From: Syngnathus acus
Taxonomy: Eukaryota; Chordata; Actinopteri; Syngnathiformes; Syngnathidae
Assembly (NCBI RefSeq): GCF_901709675.1
Contig: NC_051095.1
Span: 2,770,295-2,834,294, forward strand
DNA length: 64,000 nucleotides
Reading direction: 5' to 3'
Shown here: piece after piece, positions 1 through 30,568 of the stretch
How positions within the stretch are numbered: the stretch's first letter is position 1
Layout: the number at the start of each line of letters is the position of its first letter
Notes under the pieces: model-generated
Seen by the model: only the letters and a program-made list of their open reading frames with translations
What the model was told of the DNA's origin: nothing
Databases searched by the model: none
Position numbers and translations under genes: made by a program

Positions 1-59
1 TGGAGCGTAATTGGCTGAAATGGAAGCGAAGCGAGAGGCGATTAGGAATCGCCACATAC

Positions 60-203
60 GGAGCAAACGTTTGTGTCGTCGTTCACCGTGTTGGCTTTTG
101 GGCCGCTTGGCGAAGAACACGCCAAACGCCGCCGCTATCGCCACCAGAGCCAGGACCAGCGACTGCACAGCGATGGCCACCGCCTTCTTCCTGTCCTCCT
201 CTT
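60..203 (-). CDS. Transmembrane plus basic juxtamembrane exon, partial gene
   Basis: A 144-nt exon between an acceptor (ctttgctgtcttgtgaag) and a strong GTATGT donor. It encodes an acidic-basic lead (EEEDRKK), a hydrophobic helix (AVAIAVQSLVLALVAIAAAF) and a basic tail (KRPKS...RRHKR). It is phase 1 on both sides, like the lectin modules. It may be the membrane anchor of an alternative transcript of the multi-CTLD gene or of a neighbouring paralogue beyond the left edge. No exon in the window is proven to splice to it. Confidence 0.5.
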
Positions 204-235
204 CTTCACAAGACAGCAAAGCGAAACACGTGAAC

Positions 236-606
236 TACTGTCGGCTATTCCCGCCACAGACGCCTTCAAGTTCCTGAGATCCGCAATCTCCCGGGACCTG
301 AAGTGGACCGGCCGGCCTCATAGACTCTGTCCGGAAGAAGCCCCGGCAGAGGTTTTGTACTTTCTCAGACAGCTCAGGAAGTTCAAGCTGCCGCAGGAGC
401 TGCTGAAAACCTTCTACACTGCCATCATCCTGTCTATCCTCTGCGCCTCCATCACTGTCTAGTTTGGATTGGTCACCAAACAAGACAAGCACAGATTGCA
501 ACGGACGATTAGGTTTGCGGAAAAGATAATCGGCACCAACCTCCCGCCATTCCAAGACTTGTACTTGTCCTCCGGGACCAGGAAACGCACAAGTGACCTC
601 CCTGGC
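236..606 (+). pseudogene. Non-LTR retrotransposon (L2/Rex1-like) RT C-terminal fragment
   Basis: The plus-strand translation resembles the end of a LINE reverse transcriptase: FLRQLRKFKLPQELLKTFY, ILCASITV, then after an in-frame TAG (460-462) the typical LQRTIRFAEKIIG and LPPFQDLY. The stop and lack of flanking ORF show it is a decayed fragment. It lies just upstream, in the minus-strand sense, of the transmembrane exon. Confidence 0.75.
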
Positions 607-1406
607 ATTAACCAAAATAATGACAAATTAAGAATATAAGATTTAATATTGACTTAAACAATGAAGTTCTCAGTAAGAAAAAAAATCAATCAATAAATCA
701 ATGAAATGAAAACAAATAAAATCCAAAAGTCTAACGTCAATGCATGTGCTTGAGTACAAATATCTTAAATTTCAACATATTTCTTTTAAGCCTAAATTTA
801 AGAATGAAACATTGTACAGGGGAGTATTAGCAATTGATAATTAACATTTCACAGCAATGGCAATTAAGTTGTGGGTAATCTTTCAGAAAAAAAACATTGT
901 CTAGCCTCCTGAATATTATTACATTATTGGGATTATTGCAAATTAAGGAGCATGGCAAAAGTTATGTCATTAGATTCCTTTCATAAGATTTCAATCATTG
1001 CTGAGGGGCATCGAAACTCTCACTTAGGGCGTCCAGTCTATTTCTTTAAAACTGGGAGAAAATAAACGAAGGCGGGTTGTCAAATTCAAGTTTGACAAGT
1101 TTGTGCGAAAGAACGCACTTGGAGAAAAATGAAATCCAATTTCAAGTGCGACAACGGCCCAACTGCAGGCAGAATCATTGACAATATGAAGATTGCCCAA
1201 TGTGGAAACACAGCAAGATCATGTTTTCACCCTAACTCTGCAAATTTAATGTCAATCAATACTGTTTGTGTTTTTGTCAGTGCCAGAAAGGACCAATTTT
1301 ATGGTTTTTCTTTTTCCAAGAGGCCACAGGAATGAGTGTTTCCAAGTGATTACTTGTATAAATAGGTGCCTGTTGAGTATTTGTTTTGTCAACCAGCCTC
1401 TGATGT
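604..1406. other. A/T-rich DNA without recognisable genes
   Basis: No splice-bounded open frame, known repeat or RNA gene is visible on either strand in this stretch. Confidence 0.5.
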
Positions 1407-1513
1407 CAAGAGTCTCAAGTACGAGTTTGTTCAGATTTATCAAACAGTCCCAGACAGGGAAGTCTCAAATACGAGTTGGTTCAGATTTATCAAACAGTCC
1501 CAGACAGGCGTGC
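1407..1513. repeat. Two-copy tandem repeat, about 53 bp unit
   Basis: A segment containing TTCAGATTTATCAAACAGTC occurs twice back to back (second copies start near 1464). No coding role is visible; it lies between the candidate 3'UTR and the LINE fragment. Confidence 0.75.
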
Positions 1514-1679
1514 GTGAGTGTTCCAAAAAGATTCATTCAACCAAATCCATTGAGAGTTCATTTAAAAATGTGCCTTTTGTTTTTCAATTTAGCAAATATT
1601 TGTGGCAGAATGAACTCAACAGTTGAGTTGCCACGGTTTGAATCAATCGAAAGATGTAGAAAAAAAAAAAGACCAAACC

Positions 1680-2718
1680 CTGAATCGTAATCAATAGCTT
1701 TTATTTTGAAATTTCTACAACAACAGTGAAAACCAATTCTTTTCTGACAGCAGTGATTGATTAAAACACTGCAATCAGTAATCAAAAATGTAAGAAGTGG
1801 ATATAAATCGACATGATATACAGTGAATTGTAGATGCGATAACGTAGCGTAGAGAGAACGACAGTGAAAACCAACATTTTTCTGACAGCAGCGATCCAGT
1901 CGAAAATTGCAATCAGTAATCAAAAATGCAAGAACTGGATATAAATTGACAGTGAATTGTAGATGCGGTAAGAGACCATAGAAAATGATGGAAAATACTG
2001 GAAAATACTTCCAGAGACATTTCTACAGTCGCAGACATCATTGGCAGTAACATGGCTCTCTAGTGATTCAAAATTCATTATTTGTAATCATACATTCTAC
2101 AGAAGCTTTTCTTTCAAACAAAAAGCTGTCAAGTCCGGGCTCGCTTTTTAAAGGCGATGAGGACAAGACAACACGACACGAATAAAAACAAAACCATGAA
2201 AGATAGCAATAACCGACTTTGGACTTTCATTCCAGCCTCGAGACGATTCTCGTCTCTCCCGTTCTTACGATTGGGCTCTTTGAAAGCACTGGAATTTCTG
2301 TACAATGTGTTTTGCTCTTAGTCAGTAACTTTACGAAAAGGCAGTCAAAGTTAAGTCAAGCGCGCGAAAAAAAGAGAAAAGGACAAACCAAGTAGAGTCG
2401 AGTGCAAGTGAACATAGCACGCTCGTTCACATTGCATCTGGACACGACATCTAGTTGGCTGACAACAGCTAAGCTAAATGCTAAAAACACTTATGATAAG
2501 ATAAGTTCTCTCTCCAGGCCTTCGGATATGTTGTCGGCCTTAGCTAGTGATATTTTCTGTCTTTTTGTGTTTTTTTTGGGTTTGTGACAATGGTGATACT
2601 ATTTCTTTGGAGCACAGTAGGAAGGGCATTCAATCTTTGTCTTCGATGATGACTTGCTTGCATTGTCAATTTTCTCCATGGGCTCTTGGGCCGTTGGGAA
2701 CTGACAGCCAGGCGGACT
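1680..2718 (-). other. Candidate 3'UTR and poly(A) signal of the multi-CTLD gene
   Basis: No coding signal is seen downstream of the CTLD15 stop. The minus strand has an AATAAA at 1700-1705, about 1 kb after the stop. Two diverged copies of a roughly 115-135 bp segment (about 1723-1842 and 1858-1968) lie in tandem in this region. Confidence 0.4.
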
Positions 2719-22271
<19,553 letters not shown>

Positions 22272-22480
22272 CGTGGCCTCGAGGCTATTGAACGCAGAAA
22301 TCTCGGTGTGGTGCACGCACTCGTTCCGCTCGAAACAAGGACAGCCGCCCGCTCGACAGGCGCTCGCTCACTCGCTCGGCTGCGGCTGCTGCGGCTGCTG
22401 CTGCTGCTCGGCCCCCACCTTTGCGAGTAACGCACCGTTGGTAGAGCGCGTTCCCGCGGAGACGCTCTGTACGTGTGCGC
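22272..22480 (-). promoter_or_regulatory. Likely 5'UTR and promoter of the multi-CTLD gene
   Basis: GC- and CpG-rich DNA lies immediately upstream of the signal-peptide ATG, including a short CTG/CGG-type triplet run (about 22378-22412 on the plus strand). No TATA box is obvious, so a CpG-type promoter is likely. The exact transcription start cannot be read from sequence. Confidence 0.35.
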
Positions 22481-22636
22481 GTCTTTGAGCGATGGAACGC
22501 GATATCATTTCGGCCACCTTTGTCCAGACTTTGGACACCACTGATTTTATTCGCTATGGGAAAGGGGGGACGCAAGCAAGAAAGGGGGACAACCTTTGGG
22601 GTCACCTCAACCTACGTTTTAAAGTGAAGCCAAGTC

Positions 22637-23275
22637 ATGTGTAAAAGTATTTATTCCGAGAGGAGGGTGCTAGCCAGGCTAGCATCCATCAGGAACAACC
22701 CCTCTCACCCACTGCATCTGACTTTGGAGAACTTGAGCAGCTCCTTCAGTCAGAGACTCAGACACCCCCCGTGTAAGAAGGAACGCTATCGCAGCTCCTT
22801 CATCCCCACCGCAATCAGGCTGTACAATGACAACCTGTAAACACATCCTTCTGTGCAATACTTTCCCCGTAACGTGCAATTCTTAACCCCAATGTGCAAT
22901 TTAAGCCCAATGTGCAATATTCTCTGCCACACAATGCAGTGATCTATTTCACTTCTATAACCCGTGCAATATTTCTCTTTGTAATTAGCATTGCTAAACT
23001 CCATACACTTCATACACTTTACGACACTTTACCACTATTTTATCTTCTTTCTGTAAATATTCATAGCTCATATTTTTAGTTTTTTACTACAATTGCTGTT
23101 ATTTTTCCATCTTTTTTTTATATTGTATTCTATTTATTATGCCGGAAGACTACGGTCCTGAAGTCTCTTTTTGCACCTTTATCCCCCAACTTGTACCTTC
23201 CTGTAAATCGAGCTGTTGTTACATGCAGTTTCTCACACGTGAGATTAATAAAGTTCCTCTTATCTTATCTTATTT
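22637..23275 (+). pseudogene. LINE (L2/Rex1-like) 3' fragment with 3'UTR and short-repeat tail
   Basis: The plus strand encodes ARLASIRNNPSHPLHLTLEN, RYRSSFIPTAIRLYN and a stop, typical of the very C-terminus of fish LINE polymerases, followed by about 430 bp of 3'UTR ending AATAAAGTTCCTCTTATCTT with a TATCT-type tail. 5'-truncated. Confidence 0.78.
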
Positions 23276-23999
23276 ATTTTATTTTTTTTACTCGACATCC
23301 GTCAAAGTGGAATCAGCTCATGACAACGTCGACTGACTGAAAGATCAAAAACATTGGCTCACTCAATCAGCCGACATTTTCTCATCACATCAGGGGCGGT
23401 TACTTGCGAAAAAAGGCAAATGAGCAGGTTGTCACGTAGCAGGAAGGATGGCTTCCTAAAAGGCACCGGCGGTTTTTAGCCAAGGGGTTGGGGTGGCCAG
23501 TGGCGTGCTGGGACCATTTTCCAGCCCGGGAGTTTCAAATCCAACCGGCCCAATGGCAGGCGCACAGAATAGTGGAATACCGCCGCATCACTTGACTCCA
23601 CTATATTTAAGCGCTGACCATGGGTGACTATAACAGAAAATAAAAGATGATACATCATTAAAATATAGAACAAATAGGCTACTGTAGCAGTTGAATTATG
23701 TTTTATGTTCAAGATTTTCTATTCGCCACGTTTGAGCGTGCCAAACAAGGAATTTGACTTCGGTACATCACAGCCTGGGTGGTATCGCCCAACTTGAGAC
23801 ACCGGGAAGAGAATTGCAATGCAAAATGGGTGTTGTAGTTCCGAATCGGGTGGAGTTGAAAATGCATTGAATTAAAAGCTAGATTAAAATTTCATTCATT
23901 TCTAGCCGATCAAATGATGGCCCCCACCGGCCCCACGTGGGAGCGGCCATCATCTCTCCCGATTAGCCAGCGTGCTATTGGGGCTGTCTCAGGATCCCC
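23276..23999. other. Intergenic DNA, no gene seen
   Basis: Open frames are short and without family resemblance. A segment near 23497-23540 (GGCGTGCTGGGACCATTTTC) looks like the edge of another interspersed repeat, but I cannot define its other end. Confidence 0.4.
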
Positions 24000-24215
24000 C
24001 CAAAAAAATGGATTTATTATTCATTCATCACTCTTATTTATTCCTTGTTTGTGCCTTCTTGTTTTTCTTTTTTTGTGTTGTTTACTTGTATGTGTATTGT
24101 GTACTGTCTTGTCACCGTGGGATAGTGGGATTGTAATTTCAATTTCTTTGTGTGTCCTGGCATGTGAAGAAATTGACAATAAAGCAGACTTTGACTTTGA
24201 CCTTTGACTTTGACA
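24000..24215 (+). repeat. L2-like LINE/SINE 3' end with (ACTTTG)n tail
   Basis: It ends GAAATTGACAATAAAGCAG followed by several GACTTT/TTTGAC units, the pattern of L2-type 3' ends in fish. Confidence 0.6.
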
Positions 24216-24239
24216 CACGGACTTATATTCGGGCCAATA

Positions 24240-24545
24240 CGGTACTTTGCCACCAGGCGCAAGACAAGTATCAATTTGGGAGCAAAGGTTTCCTTAATAT
24301 GTATCGGTTTGCCTGTGAGTTAGGTTTCGCTTTCTGGTCCCCTTTCCAGTAAATGATGCTCAGGCCGTCTTAGTTACATTTAAAGTCATTCAGTGGTGCA
24401 CCGTTTCCTTGCTGTCCTGAATCTTCATCAATTGGAATTTTACTCTCTGTGATTCCACCATTGTCTTTTTCAGTGACATACGCTCACTCATTCACGAGAG
24501 CACCTAAGTGACTGACTGTGTGTGTATGTGCACGTGTGTGTACGT

Positions 24546-24644
<99 letters not shown>

Positions 24645-25040
24645 AGTTAGGTTTCGTTTTCTTATCTCCCTTTTCTTGGAACCTAAATTTGTTCCAGACA
24701 TATTTCTGACAGGATGCTGCTGGTAACAAATGTTTCTATTTCCAGCACTCTCATGTTGTCTTGGTCTCATTCAAGGTTATCAAAAGGTGTCGCGCCGGGC
24801 CAGCCCCGTCCTGAACCTTCCTCCATTAGAAATTTTACTCTCTGTGAATCCACAATTGTTATTTTCAATGACATCCACTCACTCATTCACGGGAACACCG
24901 AAACGACGGCCCGGCTCACTTTTACGCGGCACCTGCAAGATGGCATCAGTTGGCAACAAGCAAATACCAAAGCTACATTGCCACCTGGCACAAAACAAGT
25001 ATCAATTTGGGAACAGACGTTTCCTGAATAGATTAGAATT
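24240..25040. repeat. Two diverged direct copies of a unique segment around a (TG)n microsatellite
   Basis: Matched blocks occur twice in this interval: the AAGTATCAATTTGGGA block (24265 and 24987), the TTTTACTCTCTGTGA block (24437 and 24834) and the CACTCACTCATTCACG block (24483 and 24877). A (TG)n tract of about 92 bp (24551-24642) lies between them. Confidence 0.65.
24551..24642. repeat. (TG)n dinucleotide microsatellite
   Basis: Perfect TG repeat, about 46 units. Confidence 0.97.
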
Positions 25041-25770
25041 TTTTGTTTTTTCTTCTTTTTGTGCCAGAATGGAATGAGGAGTGCCCAGCTAAGCTGCTGC
25101 TTAATTGCAAAGTCCTTTATTGGCCTTTAAAAGGAACTCACAACAACAATAAGAAAGATACCACTGCATTTCAGCCCTGCCACAAAAGGTCAGAAGGTCA
25201 ATGGCAAACAGGTGTCGCAAATTGGTGTGGGTGTTGATGACAGCGAGGCTGGAGAACAAGATGTCACGTTTGAGTGACTGGACACTTTAAGAGGAAGACG
25301 GTGCCTGCCGCTAGCGTTCCCCATCTGTCAGCCGTGGTGACCTGCAATGAAACACACGCAGCCAGCATTGCTTCGCACAAAAAGGGCCTAACCAGGATGT
25401 TTTTAGCAGTGAGTACGTTTGCACCGATTGCATTTTCAAGAACTGCGGGGAGAGAGGTTCAATTGTTCAAACAAAACACACAATCAATTTGAACCCGTGC
25501 ATGCAGCCTTTTGTTTTTTTTCTCCAGTGCTTGAGTGTCCCTCTTTCCTGCGGTGGTGCAAAAGTATTTTAGTTGTGGCTGCAGCAGTCTGAAGGAGCTT
25601 CTCTTTGCAAGTGAAGACTCGAGGCAAAAAAGGTTGGGAACTCTGCACACCCAGTAACTAATTGGGACATCTCGTGGCAATAGTTGGGATTTGTTTTGTT
25701 TTATTCTATCATTTTTGACATATTTTATATACTCATAAGATGTATTTGATCAGTTTTAATTGTTTCTTTA

Positions 25771-26250
25771 GGCGGGGGGTAAATCACAGTATCTTCAACC
25801 ATATTAGTTTTTGCTCCAATTTAAAATTAAATTCCCATTACAATTGTGTTTTTTAAGCGGGTGGTCAATCACTATCTTCAACCGTTTTTGCTCCAATTTA
25901 AAATTAAATAACAGCTTTGTTGTTTTAAGTGGGTGGTCAATCACAATACCTTCAACCGTATTAGTTTTTGCTCCGATTTAAAATTAAATTCCAGTTTCAA
26001 TTGTGTTTTTTAAGCGGGTGGTCAATCACAATATCTTCAACTGTATTAGTTTTTGCTCCAATTTAAAATTAAATTCCAGTTTCAATTGTGTTTTTTAAGC
26101 GGGTGGTCAATCACAATATCTTCAATCGTATTAGTTTTTGCTCCAATTTAAAATTAAATTCCAGTTTTGTTTTTTTAAGCGGGTGGTCAATCACAATATC
26201 TTCAACCATATTAGTTTTTGCTCCAATTTAAATTTAAATTCCTAATTTCG
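25771..26250. repeat. Minisatellite, 72-88 bp unit, about 6 copies
   Basis: Tandem copies share GCGGGTGGTCAATCACAAT, TCTTCAACC, TTTTTGCTCC and AATTTAAAATTAAATTCC. Unit length varies by small deletions. There are no spacers of uniform length, so it is not a CRISPR-like array. Confidence 0.9.
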
Positions 26251-26726
26251 TTCTGACAACAGATCTGAGCTCATCACTAATTTTAAGTCTAGTGGGGGGG
26301 ACCTCTAGTGGCCAAAACGGTAATTACAGCGACACGACACCTGAGCCGTGTCGGTCCGGTGAGAACCTTGACGTCAGGCACGGAGACGACCATTATTTTG
26401 ATAACCGATCAATCTCGCGATGTGTAATTTGTGAGCATTGAAGTCAGGGATGGAGCCAACGTTTATTTTGAGAATTTATTATTTGCTCTTGATTGATTGA
26501 TCGTAATGATAAAAAGATGTTTTTACGTTTACTGCCACTGTGTTTAAGATGCGCAAAAAAAAAGAAGAAAAAAATAGAATAGCCAATCGTTTGGGGGTGT
26601 GGGCGGGGCAATGCGTTGGGCAGACCAGAGCAGTGCCAGTTTTAATTGAACAACAAAAAAAACAAAGGCCAATACCAGTATGCAACAAAACGTCACTTAT
26701 GGGATGCTGTTGAAGTGCCACTGCAG

Positions 26727-26861
26727 CTCAGCCAGCTGAGTGAGGACGTGCGCCCCCTGCTGGTGTTTGTCAACGCTACGAGCGGCGGCCAGAAGGGCCA
26801 AGAGCTTCTGTGCGCCTTCCGCAAGTTTCTCAACCCACACCAAGTCTTGACCTCTGAAACG
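26727..26861 (+). pseudogene. Orphan diacylglycerol kinase (theta-like) catalytic-domain exon
   Basis: A 135-nt open exon with consensus acceptor (cactgcag) and donor (gtgagt) encodes RPLLVFVNATSGGQKGQELL and FRKFLNPHQV, the opening of a DAGK catalytic domain. It is closest, from memory, to DGK-theta (LLVFVNPKSGG, RKLLNPHQVF). The usual NPKSGG glycine loop reads NATSGG and the usual VF after HQ reads VL. I find no other DGK exon within several kb on either side (C1 domains, GGDGT loop and accessory domain are absent), so this is most likely a translocated exon or relic rather than a working kinase. A very long intron to unseen exons is the alternative. Confidence 0.6.
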
Positions 26862-28681
26862 GTGAGTGGCTGAAACATACGTCGATAGAAAAATCCCACC
26901 TGTCGTTTGGCAAAAAAGAAAAAAAAAGTCTCTTCAATTTGATTGAGAAGTGCACGCAAAAAAGTGTCGATGGAAAAATCTTGAAGATTTTGGATGTCAA
27001 CAAAGTGGTCGAGTTCAAGGTTCCTCACAAGCGACCGACATAAGCACACTCAGATCCAGTGTAACCTGCAAATCACCAGGCGAGCTATCAATCGATTGAT
27101 CAATAGCTTTATTTTCATTCTATCTGTTTTAGGCTCAATGTTTTCTTTTCTGTCCGTTTTTGATACGGCTGAACGCAACGGTCGCTAAATGTCTTGCGTT
27201 ACGAAAGCTCTCCCGAGGCCATTTGCGATATATAATAAATTACATAATTTTTATAATATTTAGGAGGCTATACAATGATTTTCTCTGAATGATGAGATAC
27301 AATTTTATTTCCATTGTGAAATGTTAATTATTAATTGCTGGTGTACAGCACTTTGATTTGTGTAAATTTTTTTAATTTTCCAAATGTATTAACTTAAGAT
27401 TCCAACAGTTATAGCAATGTATTCGCGTCTACTATAAAACTAGGTGAAGTTCACTTAACTGTACTAACACTCTCATCTTAAACGATCGCTGTGGCAAAGC
27501 TTTTGTAACAATTTGCCGTCTTTCGAATTTCATTTTGGATGACGAGTTTTGCCCCAGCTGTTGTGGCGCTATAGGACCTTGTATCGGTCTTGTGGCGCCC
27601 TCTACTGACTAGAATATGATTTGCAGTACTGCTGTGAACTGTCCTCACTTCTCATGACATCCATCATCAACAATAACTTGATAACTAGATGTTTTGTGAT
27701 TCAAATGGTCTTTATTTATTGGTATTTTCAGCTCAAACTGATCAATGAAAAGCCCTCAGAATCAAGTGATAAGAATAAATACATTGAATCAGTCATGTTA
27801 CAGCCCAAAGTGAGAACAATCATGATTAGCACTTTGGAGATACTAAAATGAACGTATCGAGTTTAGTAGTGCGAGTCTAAAAAGCAGCAAGATGACCAAG
27901 AAAATAGCGCCGAATGTACGCCGCACGATTTTGTCTTTGTACTGAAAATGCACCGCAGTCGACATTCTGCACGCTTTGGTAGTCACCACGCACACACGGT
28001 AGCTTAACAATTCAACAGTAAACACATCCAACTTGTAGAGAAACAGCAGCTTTGTTGCAAGAAAACAGATTCAGTCTTGTAAACTTGTGCCTTTCTTCAC
28101 CCCGTATAAAATCAAGTCATTACATAGAAATTATTTTACTGGATGAGAAAAGACACTACCTTGAGAGAAGAGACTTTTTTTTTTTGTGGGGGTGGGGGGG
28201 ACAAATGCTGTGGCCGCTTCCTGTGTGCGAGTTTGTCTTTGGTACGTTCCGTTGTTCATCAAAGCGAAAGAAGAGCTTCCGTTTGGCAATGTAAGGATTC
28301 TCGGCCCCTGAGAAAGACGACCAGAAGAGAAACGTCGGTGGACGTTAGCGAGAAGGGACGCGGAAGGTTCTCTGCCGTTACGTTACATTCGGGTCCATCA
28401 TCCTCACGCTGTTCTTGCTTTCTGATTGTGAACATCACACGCTGATCATAAAATGGAAAAAGGATCAAGAAGAATCCCCCGGCGGGGGACATTTTAGGCC
28501 CCTATTTTTTGGAGCGTATGGAATTTAATCGGCCCGAGGCAACACTGAGGCCTCGCCGGCATGCCCCCGTCAGCGTCGTTAATGTCGGCTCGTTTGGAGA
28601 CGGCAATTGCCTTTGCAACAGCCCGGCGGGATCCGGGCTTGATGACGGAGTTTCGGTTCCTTCCTCCATCTTCAAGCGACG
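26862..28681. other. Intergenic DNA, no gene seen
   Basis: A/T-rich. Only short open frames without recognisable family signature. It includes a T/G-rich low-complexity stretch near 28170-28200. Confidence 0.45.
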
Positions 28682-30554
28682 TTAGTAGAATTTGTCGTCG
28701 ATGCGGAAGTGCGGCCGGGTGACGTCGTCCGGGTTGAGGAAGACCGAGATGGATTTGCCGGGGTTCTCGGTGACCAGCTGTTGCAAACGCTGGGCCAGCT
28801 TGTCCTCGGAAGGCGAGATGATGCCGTTGACGGGGTGGTGCCCCGGAGAGCCGTTGGCGCTGCTAGCCAGCTCCTTCTTGAGCTGGCCCGCCTGGCGGGC
28901 TTGGTCCAGAGCGGCCCGCAGGTGCTCGCCGGGATCGGAGCGCACGTGGGCTAGTTTACGGGCCACCAGGAGAGCCTGGCTGTCCGTCAAGTGCTCCAGC
29001 ATGTTGCACTGTGGCAGGAAGTAGTTGGGGCAGTTTTTACCCAGGATGCAGTGCGCCAGGTCATCCAGGAGACCCAGAAAGAGACGGCCGGGCGTGTCCG
29101 AGTCGAGGCAGGACAGATAGGCGGAGGGAAGTCGATCGCAGGCCCAGAAGAGAAGCGTGCGCAGGTGGTAGAGGCTGAGGCCTGCACGGGGACGGGCCAG
29201 GATGCGAGACAGCACCGCCTTGGCGGCTTGGAAAGCTTGCGCCATGGGGAACGGGATGCACTTCTTCAACTGGACCTGGATTACAGAACCGAGATGGATC
29301 CTTTTAACCCTTATGACCGAGTATCTTTTCTATATATATTTATTTTTTCTTTGAGCACAAAAACAAATACTGAATAGTACCTCGCTGCGGGAGAAGGCGA
29401 GCCGCCACTCCCGGTCGGGCCGCCCACCCAGCGGTGAGCAGTAAGGCAGCAGGTAGAAGCCCGCGATGGCCTCCTCCTCTGTGATTTTGCCGTCCCAAAA
29501 GTGATTCGCCGTCAGCCAGCCTTGAGCCACGGCAGGCCATCCCCGAAAGGACACCACAGGCAGGAGGTCGTACAGCACCCTGCTAGAGCCCGCCTGACCG
29601 AGGTCGGGAAACTGCTCGGTGATTTGAAGGAGCCCGACTCGGTTCTACGGCAGTCCCAATGAGCCCACGACCGTACCTGAAGGATGATGCTCACAAGCGG
29701 TCCGTTCCTCTCCAGTCGCTCCGGGGTGGGGATGCCCCTCTGGGGGCTTCGGCGCAGCTCGTCCACCGCCTCGCTCACCACCCCCCAGAACCAGTCTGTC
29801 ACCAGGGTGGGGGAGAAGTAGCACCCATCCAGAGACTGAGGCGAGTCTAGCGACAGGATAGAGCCTTTTCCTACGCCGGAAAAAAGGAAAAGGAAGGGAT
29901 GGTGAATACGAAATTCCTTCAGCTTAGCCTTGCGCCTTCTCTTTACCCTCTTCCTCCTCATCTTCCTCAGCAGGAAGTCCGCTCTCCTCCTGGCAGCAGA
30001 CGCTCCAGCGGGACAAGATGTTGGAGTCGCACAGGCGCAGGCTGAGCCACGAGTGGCACGGCGGCGAGTGTCTCATGTCCAGCGTGACGGGCTGGTTGCG
30101 GTCGTGGAGCTTGAGGGCCGGCACCAGGAGGGTGAAGTCCAGGTCAAAGTCAGCACCTTTGGCATAGTTGCCCAGGTCTTCCGGATTCAGGTCCAAGACG
30201 CCCTCTCGTGCACCTCCGGACAGCAGCAGGTATTCATTGGCCACCGGGAGGCGCTGATCCACCTTCTGGACTAAACCTGAAGAAAGAATGGCATTTTTTT
30301 TTCCTCCCCCAACTTGAAACCTCACAGGGGTGAGCAAAAGGATTTGACGCACCTAACATGTTGAAAATGAAATCTTTGGCCGTGTGGACCTCCAAGGCGG
30401 TCTGGTCGCCAAAGCCACCCTGCTCCAGTAGGACCAGCTCCGACACTTGAGTGGACAGCTGCTCCAGGGTCGTGCCCGAACGGAAGTCCACCTCGGAGAG
30501 CTTCTTGCCGGGCGCCGGGGAGCGAGGCGACACAGCGCTCATCAGGGACTCCAT
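28682..30554 (-). CDS. Mab-21 domain protein, MB21D2/TMEM102 family
   Basis: Five coding exons: 30353-30554, 29947-30276, 29677-29870, 29381-29593, 28682-29275; total 1,533 nt, 510 residues. The ATG at 30552-30554 lies 10 bp inside an acceptor-bounded exon, so an upstream 5'UTR exon is expected. Landmarks: VDFRSGTTLEQL, ALEVHTAKDFIFNMLG, NEYLLLSGGAREGVLDL, the nucleotidyltransferase-like GADFDLDFTLLVP, LYDLLPVVSFRGWPAVAQ, HFWDGKITEEEA, HLRTLLFWACDRLPSAYL and a C-terminus DDVTRPHFRIDDKFY. The sequence is very close to human MB21D2 (491 aa, from memory), but neighbours tmem256 and nlgn2 match the human TMEM102 locus. A Glu-rich loop (EEDEEEE) sits at the exon 2/3 junction. Catalytic activity is not established for this family. 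Confidence 0.88.
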
Positions 30555-30568
30555 CGGGACAGCACTGA

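Noticed and set aside
235-615. Minus-strand 126-codon frame as a gene
   Set aside because: It is antisense to a recognisable LINE reverse-transcriptase fragment.
25771-26250. Possible CRISPR-like array
   Set aside because: Eukaryotic locus; repeats are contiguous 72-88 bp units without distinct uniform spacers or cas genes.
26994-27043. Possible second exon after the DGK-like exon
   Set aside because: The short open stretch has no DGK motif, lacks a good acceptor and ends in a stop.
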